A stretch of DNA of 64,000 nucleotides, from the NCBI GenBank assembly GCA_000310025.1, contig FN649751.1, positions 431,483-495,482 of the forward strand, given 5' to 3'. The notes beneath the pieces are model-generated. The model had not been told where the DNA came from and did no database searches. It saw only the letters and a program-made list of their open reading frames with translations. The stretch is from Ectocarpus siliculosus. Taxonomy: Eukaryota; Sar; Phaeophyceae; Ectocarpales; Ectocarpaceae. Position 1 is the stretch's first letter. The number at the start of each line of letters is the position of its first letter. Below are positions 26,278 to 37,000 of the stretch, one piece after another. The translations under genes and the position numbers were made by a program.

Positions 26278-27460
26278 GGATAAACTGCTAGGGAAGTCCC
26301 CTGCGACATCTCGACAACCTCTTATGCGTGCGTCCTTCGCGAGGTCCCAGTCCCGTAGGCGCTTGGCAAATGCATTGCAAGTCGCCATCACTACCCGAAG
26401 CACAAGGAAGGAGAGCGATGTGGTGCCAAAACCTGTTTCTCCTGGAAGTTTTGAGACATAAATACAGACAGTCAGCGATTGCAGAGATGAGAGTCCATAG
26501 CGTCCAATACTCGCTTACCGTGTGATGCCGCTCACGCCAAACATCAAGGAGCACGGTAGCTTGTTCCGAGGGGAAGCAAGAGGTAAATGTCGCCTGACGC
26601 TCTTGCTCCACAATCGTGAAGGATGGAAAGTTGCATATTTATTGCTGAGAGAAAGTCAGCCAAGCAAGGTCTGAGGATCAAAATTCATCTCAGGTGGCAT
26701 GGAGGAATACCTCCTGACCATCCCACATCCTATTCACAAGAATAATATGTACCCTCATGCCAACAGCCACACATGGCATAAGCTTGTTCCCCAGCTGCTG
26801 GGATTAAACTCTTCAGGGAGGTGACCGGGCCTTGACGCCACGGTTTCGCCCATCACCTTCGAGGACTGCCGTTCGTATACCCTCGTCTGTGTTCGTACGT
26901 GGGGGTAGACTGGTTAATCGTACCGATACTACTGTACCTGGTAGCGGTTTTCGTACATATATGGCAGATGGGAATGGCCTTGAGGCACATGTTGGGAGAG
27001 ACTGTGGGATACGACTTGCGGGCCCGTTTTTGACTGGGATTGGTCTGGCACTCCTCTGTTCTCCTACTCTGCCACTTACATGTCGCCATTACGTTCTAAT
27101 GCATGCGGTCAACAACACTCTGTGGACTCTGAAGCTCACGCGACATTAGCATATACAAGGATTTTGTGTGCGTGTTGAAGATGCTTGTATCACTAGACAA
27201 CATACGAGATTAAGACTCTGAGACAAAGCGGCGGGAGAGAGAGTGCACAACGCCAGGAAATCAATCCCGTGAGGCGAGCCTTGTGGATCAACCCTAATCC
27301 CAACCCGGGGTGCAATCAGTTCCCATCTGAGACGCTTTACGGTTTGGTATATCTTCATCATCTCCTTTACACTCGAACAACTTTGGGGACCCTGGATTCG
27401 GCTCACCTTCCATACAATACAAGGGTCTAGCGACATTCAAAACGGAAAATCGGCAATGCT
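26278..27460. other. Interval without recognised genes
   Basis: I see no supported exon, repeat family or RNA gene here. A small hairpin (GGAGG-AATA-CCTCC) lies near 26703. Confidence 0.4.
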
Positions 27461-27473
27461 ATTATTTCCTCCA

Positions 27474-27524
27474 CTGGTGGAGTAACTTCTTATTTGCTCA
27501 TATGACTATTAGTTACTCCACCAG
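27474..27524. repeat. Perfect 14-base inverted repeat
   Basis: CTGGTGGAGTAACT at 27474-27487 and its exact complement AGTTACTCCACCAG at 27511-27524 enclose a 23-base loop. It may be a short foldback element or a structured transcript element. No function is assigned. Confidence 0.75.
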
Positions 27525-27869
27525 GCAGATCTCCTCCCACAGCGGTCCAATCGCTCTCAAACCAATTGCATCTTGTAGGTGTGGGCTACAGTACAGCTAT
27601 CTCCAAAGCTATGTACTTAGTCAAACCAGTGGCTACAGGGATATGCCGAAGAAAAGGGGTTTGGCAGCATCCCAGGAAGTAGTAATCGTCTTGAACCTCC
27701 GTCTATACAGCTCCAATTGACCCCAAAACAATTTTGCATCGTGTTGGCACGGTCCATACCGTTCATACACGCTACATGACACTGACATCCGATATATTCC
27801 TGAGATATGGTCAACAGAGGGGGGTAAAGGTCATTAGTCCCGATATACCTCCAATCACACAGCTGAACC

Positions 27870-28240
27870 GCGCCTACTCTGACCGAAGCGTGTTGCCACG
27901 GCTCACAGCTATCATTCAAGCCATCGGGCACCCCAATCGGACCAGTGGGTGAAGAGAAAAGCCCACCAACGGGGGCTCGGTGGCTCAAAGGCCGGTGAAG
28001 CAGATAGCACACATCTGCTCCACCTGGCCAAACCATATAGACAGGGCGCCGTTTGCCCTACGAAGAGGTGCATTGCGTTGGGACGGCTCACAGCCATCAT
28101 ACAGGCCATCGGACACTCCAATCGGACTAAGGGGTGCAGAGAAACTCCCACCCACGGGGGCTCGGTGGCTCAAAGGGCGTACGAGCAGATTGGCCATATC
28201 TACTCCACAGGCTAAACCCCATCTACAGTGCTCTGTACAA
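27870..28240. repeat. Tandem repeat, about 184-base period, two diverged copies
   Basis: GGCTCACAGC(T/C)ATCAT begins at 27900 and again at 28084. The copies share GGGGGCTCGGTGGCTCAAAG and flanking text with scattered changes. Confidence 0.8.
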
Positions 28241-28552
28241 ATCCGCGCACCCTCCATTGATGCGATAGTCAATCGTTGTGAGAATGTCACCACCTCTAAC
28301 GCTTGTACTTTCCTGGCGTGCAGAAAAGCCGTGGCTCGTGGGAGACCAACGGTGTTGCTTACGGGGTGATACGTGTATGTTGCGTATTATGATATAACGG
28401 TCCATGAAATAGCGCTTTCTCTGTTGTCCGTGTAATTTTTCACACGGTAATGCCATGTAGTCTACCACAGACGCCGATCTCGTAAAAAGTAGTGCGGCAC
28501 CGCACAAAATGCTTCGAAGCAACATTCTCTGCGTTCCTACGGCTCTCAGTTG

Positions 28553-28955
28553 TCACGCAATCCCTCGTGCGTCTCATAGTGACAGGTGGTTGCCGAGGTA
28601 CGGCTCACAATGATGTCACCGCACCACCTCGGCGGTGTCGAAGATGATATGCCGGTGTACGACACCGTAAAAATCTTCCGAAAACACCCCCAACACGCAC
28701 AAAAACAATGAGCTGTGCTCCCATGCCCCCGGCTGTCGCGCAAGCCGTCATTTGGCCGAAACCAACATATGGGTGCCGAGATACGCTCGAGAATGCGGCC
28801 GCAGCACCACCTCGACGGTGTCGTAAGTAAGGCATATTTACGACACCGCGCGAGACGTCCGAAAACACCTCCGATCCGCACAAAACCAACGTTTTGCTGT
28901 GTTCCCACGGCCACCGGCTGTCGCGCAAGTCGTCATTCGGCCGAAAGCAACATGC
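28553..28955. repeat. Tandem repeat, about 183-base period, 2.2 copies
   Basis: Units start at about 28553, 28734 and 28919 with GTC(A/G)CGCAAG/T. Each full unit includes a CACCACCTCG(G/A)CGGTGTCG segment and its partial inverse CGACACCG further on, so each unit can also fold back on itself. Confidence 0.8.
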
Positions 28956-29239
28956 GGTTGCAGCTATGCCTGTAAACCTACATGCTACCTTTCTTAAGAC
29001 GACCGACGAGGGCGCAGGGTGGATCGGTTACATAGTCCACCGAAGAGACTAGTCTATCTCCGTCGCTGCGTACAAGCGACTGGGAATACAGATCTCGTTG
29101 GCAAGCAGTTTCTTCAGCACTTTGGGTGGCGCGCAGCACCCAGAGATCAATAGTCGTTCGTTGTGGAACGGCCCCGACTACCAAGACGTAAGCGCGAACC
29201 TCGGTGGCGGAAGGAGTGGGGGACACAAGCAAGGGTAGC

Positions 29240-29810
29240 CCGTGTTCCGGGCACCAGGCGGCTACTCCTCGAGGGAAACGATATGCATTTCAAAGGCAAC
29301 TCTGCGTGTTCAATAGCACCACACGATCGTCGAATTGGGAGTGAATGTTGTGCCAACATTTTGTGACATCCCAAAGGAAAATCGTATGGGTCCGTTGACG
29401 ACATTGAGCTCCACGGACACACGGTCTTGACGATTTTCACTCATTCATTCTTGTCCAAGACACTCATTGGCAGGGCCTTTGGATTCCCAAGTTCCTGTGT
29501 GAAACCGAAACCCGACTCATCTAATACATGCTGTTTCACTGTCCTAACCCTACGTGAGAACTTCACGGTTCATTCTTGTCAATGACCTTCACATCGAGAG
29601 CTGTCTGTGCCCAAACTCCCAATGTGAACCGAGACCTGACTCCGACAGGCATATATCTTTCTTGTATAATCAAATCAGAGGCATGACATTGCAGGGCGTG
29701 ATTGCCATATGTACGTTTCACTGTCAGCTTCGAGGAGGCTTCCTCGTCGAGGGAACCGATATCCATCTGAAGCGCGAGAAGAAGGGTCGGAGAGCAAGAA
29801 GTGTGTGTAC
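29240..29810. repeat. Diverged direct duplication
   Basis: A CTCGAGGGAAACGATATGCAT-like segment (near 29270) recurs as GTCGAGGGAACCGATATCCAT (near 29750). Between them TTCATTCTTGTC and CCGA(A/G)ACC(C/T)GACTC recur about 128 bases apart. The copies are old and contain no long open frame. Confidence 0.5.
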
Positions 29811-31010
29811 GCGTATGTAGACACCGTCGGCCTGTAGTACATGTGGATGGAGACTGCAAAATATTTAAGCCATTATACGAGTCCACCACGCGTTCACCGA
29901 CACCACTAGTCAAACGTTTGAGCAGTATACATGAGTTCTTTCTGCTGTATGTCATCGCGGGAACGCGTGAGGGTAGTGTTTGGTGTGGACAAAAATCTCT
30001 CATCAATCGTCAGCTGCTTGAGATGCTGCTTCTGAGTGGAGGTGTACGCTACTTGATTCCCTCGCTTGCGCTGCTGGCAATAAGCAACGAGCTCTAACCC
30101 TCACTCCCGAAGCTTCCTATGATTTGCCTATTGGGTCGCCGTACAGCAGGGTGTGCGTCTCTCTGTTGTGGGGTGCGCCTGTTGTGGATCAAACGATCGG
30201 CCTCGCAGATTGATGGACTTGTGTGTGCTTGCTTCCCTCGCTCGTACATACGCCGTAGGCAACTGGCTTCAAATATCGCTCCCAATGCCTCGTACGATGT
30301 GTTCCTTTGGCCACCCTTGGCCTGCTGCAGGTGTACGTCTCATTGTCTCGCTCTGTTGCGGTGGTGACTGCAGATGACAGACAGCAGATTGACCTGTGTT
30401 GCAGCCCTCGCTTGTTGTACGGCCGACAGCAAGCAACGCCATCTATGATTTGGACCTTTGGCTGCTCTTGTCCCACACTAGTCTCGTGTGCTGCTGTCCT
30501 GGCTGTCTCGGGTGATGTATACTGTACGTGTTGTGTGTCATGTGCTACTGCTGCTGTGCCACGTCTTTCGGAGCATTCCGCCTCGTCGTTGTGACGATCA
30601 ATCATCCCATCAGCTGTTTGTTCAACGTAAGAATCCTCGACATAATGCACGCACACCTTCGATACTGCGGTCGACGAGAAGGGAGAAAGTTTTGGCTGAA
30701 CCCTCTTCTTATGGTGATCATAACTGAGACATGTTCGGCAGGAAGAAGCGAGGAGCAACAGGACAGGCTCCTGCGCGACCTTCCTTCTGTGAGACCCTGG
30801 TTAAGTACACCGAGAGGTGCGTAGACGGGAGCCAGACTGCATGGGACGAATACACACATACGAAATTCCTTCAATTCCCAAACGAGAACCCAACATGTAG
30901 TGGAGCTGCGCCTATTCCATGAAGCAGTCTCAGCCTAGGAAGGATCGATTGGCTTCGTCATCGCAATCTCCGACGCTCTCCGACGCGGTTCCTACGTAAA
31001 AAGTGTACAG

Positions 31011-34000
31011 TTAGAGCCCCGCGCGCCATTCTCTCGAGTCCGTGTCGATCCCAGTGCGTATTGCTGGGTCTTGCTCCCAAGCAACATCCCAGTAACGTCT
31101 CACGATTCCACACTGATTTAGAGTCGTTACCATGCGGTGGTCGGCGACGTACTGAACAAGTCCGGTGGCATCACTGGGAACGTGACGCCCATTCGCCTGG
31201 CAAACCCATGCGTAGTTGAGTAGGTTGGGGCGCCAATCGTCTAGGCGAGCGTCGTAAGGGTCCGCAGGCAGCCAGAAGACAGCATCATGCATGTGGTACC
31301 TGGCATAGACAAGCGTGAACCGTTAAGTAGCGAACAATGTGTAAGAGTGAGCGGCGAATGCCTTCCACGGCGTCCGGACGCCACATCATTTCCACGCCCC
31401 ATGCTCTACGGCATGCAGGAGACTGTGGAAAACAGCCAGTCGCGGACTTCACCCTATCCAGTGTTGCGGAGGAAAATGGAGGAAAATCAAATAAATGTTT
31501 TGGATGCGAGCGCGGCAGCCGATCGAGCAGATCCAACCCCGCAACTACGTACGCATGGGGGGTCACGGCGAAGACAAACAATCTCTTGAATTGCAGGTGT
31601 GAACGAAATCACGTTGAAAATGCCCACACCCAGTCGCCCTCACTGACTTGACTTTCTTCAGAGGTATGAGCTCCTCGGAAAGCAACCGAGAAACCTCCTA
31701 CTTGTACTTGAAGAGTTCAGATATGTATGCGAACAAAACAATCACATGCGAGGACGTTGACCACGTGGGCGGAGGAAGCAGCACGAGTTGGGTATCGAAC
31801 GCAGCCTGTCGTGCTCTGTTTCCACGATGAGCGTCGACCGTTCCTGACTCCGCATCGCACTCGGCTGTTGGGGTACCTCATGAACTTCCACGTAATACTC
31901 GCACCGAATGGCGGCCATACCCGAACATAGCTGGCTGATGGCGACATGCAACCCTTTCCATTCGTTAGCTACTGTATTTCGGTACGCCACGACTCAATTA
32001 TAATGCCACCGATTTTTTATTTTATTTTGTACCACGTTATAAGCACTATTCGGTGGGGTTTCAAATATCGTTCACGTTGAAGACGAAGTGGGGTCGGGGT
32101 CGGCTACCGGACTCCAGGTAGCTGTCGTCTTCGCAACTTTAAGCATGGTTCTCGCAGCTCTGACACTTCGCAAACATATCGGTACGCTGCTGCAGTCCAG
32201 CGTCGGGTCTATGTCAATGACATGGAGTTTGACGTTCCCAAACCTTCCGAAGGCTCACTTCCAAGGCTCTTTTCGAATGCACAACCCAGAACACAAAAAT
32301 ATGTATGTGCAAACCGCTGGACTCACCACATGTATGCACCGATGAAGTTGAAGTCAGAAAACATCCGCATATTGTCTTCGTCTGAATATTGTCTCATTTC
32401 GTTGGGGTGCTCGCAACGTCCTCGCCTGGTGGACATAAAATCCACCATTGACATGTCATGACGCTCGGTGAGGAACTTTCGAGCAGCTGGGTATCTGAGA
32501 TAAGCGCAGTGACAGCGAAGGAAGCCGAAGATCGTGCCCATCAGACGGATTGAACTTGACCAAGGCTTATTGGCAGCAGTTGACAGCGGCATAGAGTTGT
32601 TGCAACTGCACTTACAGGTGAGATTCATTTGGTGTACCATCGTGTGGAACGCATCACGCACGCCCAACGTCTACATCGTTCTTTTCAAACCCGAAAACGC
32701 CGGGTGAGTCCCTACGCCTCCGCTCGCCGGCGTCCTGTTGACGTAGACGTACCTTTGATCGATTGCTGACCCACAGTATTGTCAAAGGAATGCAAGGCTC
32801 TGTATGCTCTTGCCTCTTGCGTTTGGGGCAACGAGGCGGCGGTGAAGGTACATAGTTCCCGTCGCTCATTGAGAGCCGTACATTTCTCGTAAATCTGCTC
32901 GTGCACCGCACAAGAATGAGCTTTGGGGTCGACACTTGTGTTTGGAGTGGACTCATCCAATCTGTTCAAATGTTAGGGCAATAATTTTTTCTGACCAACA
33001 ACGCCTGAGTCTTAATGTTGTTGGACAATTGTTTGATATCGCCTTGATATCCCAAACACAAGACATGGATGTCATTGCAGTTCAAGCTACATCTTGATTT
33101 TCGCAATATTTTGTGCTGAGCCAAATCAAAGATGTGTAGGGTCCAACTCTGTGATCGATCGGGTTGGGGCATGCGATACAGATACAGCAAGGCGATCGTT
33201 TTGCCTTGGACAAACAACGTTGTTTCTACAGTAGCGGTGCCAAAACGACAACAAATTGTTCAGGTCGATGACCTCACGTTGGGCGAGCATCGAAGTTTCG
33301 TTGATGGAATACGACCGACAAAGGTGTGAATCAGGCCTCTTTTCTGGCACGCACACCACACACCCCCGCTGAGGACAATTGAAATGTTCGTGCATATTCC
33401 ACATTCCTACGCGTTGGTGCGTCTTATAGGTGCCTTCAAGGCCACAAAAACGGCGGGTCTCACATCGATCGGGGGTACACGTGGGTGTTGAAGATGCTAA
33501 ACTCATGCAGAACGTCCTCCCCCATTGCGAACGAAGTGCCGCTCTGCCAGCACAGTGTATAAAGCAGGCCTGCTCAAACGAAAAGAGAAAAAGTAACTTC
33601 ACGTCAACGTGTCAATACAGACAACCGTACGGGCGGATGAGTGCGGCTATCGATGGGTCGGGGCGGTTAGGTCCACATTCATTCGCCGCAAGGTCTCTTT
33701 GCGATAAAGCTGTTTGGAAGGTTGTATGAGTCGCTTGTGACACTCCCGATACATCGGCCTCACTAGCAATATGTTCAAGAATACAGCTATGGCACCGACC
33801 CTCCATATTCATGTTGACGTATGCTCTAGGGTCCCAACTGTTCCCAACGGTTCGGCCACAGTACAACGATTCTTCTGCAGTTGGGAAAGATGAGCCGAAA
33901 TCTATGCAAAGAGAGAACAGTAAAAGTACAATCATACCCCCACATGACATGTAGTTGTTCAATGCTTCTGTACATACAATAATGCCGTACCTTCAAACCC

Positions 34001-37000
34001 TGCATCGATCCGATATCGCCGATATGGCAGAACAGGCTTATGGAGATGAAAAATATGCCTGTAGGTCACATCCTCGAAGACAATAACGTCCGAGTCCATG
34101 TGCAAGACGTAGTCCCCATTCGTGTACAGGTCGGCCCTCATCTGTGGCACATGAACCGATGTAATGGGCATTAGCAGACACGGAAGACCGACACAATCTT
34201 GTAGTGTTCCAACATGTGTAGTATTTTGTCTCGAAAATTATTCTTTACATATTCCATAGACTATGCCATTCGATTTCGTTTCTGACTGAACCTCCAATTG
34301 GTGCCGCTGTTTCCCGTGGAATGGTTCTCACACGACGCGCACAAATCTTTTACGTGTGTGTTTGCCATCCGTAGATTGTTCGTACACATGTACTACTGTG
34401 CAGTACTTCGACGTTTATTTACGGCACACGCCGGACAAAGACAGGACAAATATGTTTTTTTGAGATCATGAGATGAAAAATGATATATATTCCATGAGGC
34501 AAACGAAGATGAAGTGAAAATGAGAATCATTGAACCCATACAGGGGCAGTGCGTGCTTCTACTCCTATTGGGATACTAGGGTGAAGCATCGCCCCCCCGC
34601 CCCCAGTGGGCATAAGGTGATAGAGGTCGAGTAGCCCTGCGAGAACGGCCGACGTGGTGCGCGTCTTTTGTCGGTGCCGTCAGTCATTTCGTTCGTGACC
34701 TCTCGATCATTTCATTTCGTGGGTAATGCAGTCTTCGTGTTCAAACCATTCATCCCATACAACCAAGACGCGCTTCACCAATCAATCCTACAGTCGTTGC
34801 GGCAAACCCAGATACAATTACATTTTCTTAAGTTTTTTACGATAGCGAAGATTGTAGCATGTACAAGGGCGGAAGCAGAGAATATTTTGTGGCCCGAGAA
34901 ACCGAAGAAAGAAGGCAAGATATATAACGTGGCCCCCATGGGGATGACGTAACCGAAAGAAGAGTCAGCAATATTGTGTGCATGAACTACAGAAACTGCT
35001 TCCGTAGTACATATACTATGGAGTAGACTTTGCGATATCTCTGGACATACATTCCTACATAGACTGTGCGCGAACAACGTTATATGCTCTGAATTTTCGG
35101 ATTTTTTCCCAAAGAAATTTGCAACGTGTCGGGGCTTGAACCCGGGTGACTTCACTTCAGCGGCCGATGCCCTTACAACTTCTCAATTTTATTGTGTGCA
35201 TGAGCTACGTCTACACCTGTAAGACATACTACAGAATAAAATAGACTGCGTGTGATATCTCTGGGCATAGATATACCTACAGAACACACAAGCAACAACA
35301 ACAAATCTCCCCTCTTGACCGTCGGGAAAATATTCGAAAAACAAAATATGTCGGAACTCGAACCCGGGTGAGTTCCCTCTTTCAGCGGCCGACGCGGTAA
35401 CAACTACAGCAGAGGTCCCTGTTTAGTGCCGGGGTGTGCGCTGAGATTTCACCGGCACTTCACCGGACTCCGGCAGTATTGCGTAGATTGCCTGAATACT
35501 GTAGTGCCAAACCGGCACTATGCAGGGTCTGAAAACTTCAGTAGTGCCAGATCGGCAGTACAGTTCCACGAACAGTTGGGTTAAAGCATGGCGGTTGCGC
35601 TTTGCGGGGCCAACGGAGCACCACACGAACTGTGAATGATGAGATTATGGCGTGGGCGGCGTGAGCAGACGTTTGCTACGATATGGGTGGTTCCTACCCT
35701 GCGGAACAACCAGCTTTGGCTCTAGAAAGTTGACTGGGCGGGACAGACATGTTGCGCCGTGTTGTTCTACCCGCCTCAGCACAAGTAATGAAACCATTCA
35801 ATGGAACCCCTTCACATGAATATCACTAAAACCGGACGTACATAGCTCACCGCTGTTCAATCTTTTCGAGGGCAAGAAAGCCCTGAAGCGGATCAAACCA
35901 TTTCGCGCAACCTCCATAGCACTCCTCGACAGCGCAAGGAAGACACTCATCCACGCGTTCATCTCCCGTGGCGAAAAAATAATCTGTGACTCTCGCTGTC
36001 GTCAAACACGCTTCCGCGTTTGCTGTGGGGCCGCCCGCCGCATTGTTCCTGGCAGACGTGGCCATTCGGGGCTGAGGTACTCCGTCTTGTATGTGGCACA
36101 GTTCACCTTCCGCGCATGGCATGGTGCACATTTGCGTAGAGCTGCCCGGGTCTGCAGCAGCACGTGTGCCCTTTTCTCTCTGTGGCGTCTGTTATTCTAT
36201 GATGATCTAATACTTGTTTGTGTTTTTCTCATGAGCATCGACCGCACTAACCGGCTGACCAATGAAATAACGTCAGCCTTTGTGCAGTACAGCATAAAAT
36301 GCTTCTAAAAGGCCACGATCTGGGACCCTGTGAGGGAGCGTCATGGGGGAGTCCACGCTACTCTCCATTTTGAAGATACCGTAGTAGTAATAGAAGAAAT
36401 CTGCACGTGGGTCCTTGACTACTACTTACTTCAGTGCGGATGAAAAATGTGTGCGTGCGTGCGTGCGGAGCGTGCGTAAACCGGCACCATTGTGGGGTGG
36501 TGCTCGAACCGGCACTGTAGTGGGCAACCCTCAATATTGCTGGTCTGGCGCTAATCGGGGCTTTGCCTGCCCGCCGAGATTTGACCGGCACTATACGGGG
36601 ACCTGTACTGTATACCATAGTTTGTTTTGTTTTTGTTTCTCACATTAGCTCTATAGTCCACATACTGCAGTCATTTGGCTCGGGTCAAAGCACGTATGTA
36701 TCTAAAGCAACAAATTGAAGAGTGGACAGCAATTTGCCTACAGATGTGCTGTGTGCTGGGCGCACGACCGCGGTCGCAATAACTCCCTCTGCTTTCGTTG
36801 TGATAGATAGGAACACGCTAGCGTTAGCAGTAGGATGCTTTGTGTCGTGCCATGCCGGGGATTACACATGTAGTCTATTGTAGTACCAACTTACTTGCGT
36901 TTGACGATGTCGCGTGCTGCTGTGTGCTGTACTAAGCGTGCTGCGGCTGTATACATACGCCGTGCGTGGAAAAAGCCCTCCAACGGTAATTGGCTTGCGG

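Noticed and set aside
35131-35165. tRNA gene on the minus strand
   Set aside because: Only the T-arm part is tRNA-like and the unit is repeated in tandem with a non-tRNA body.
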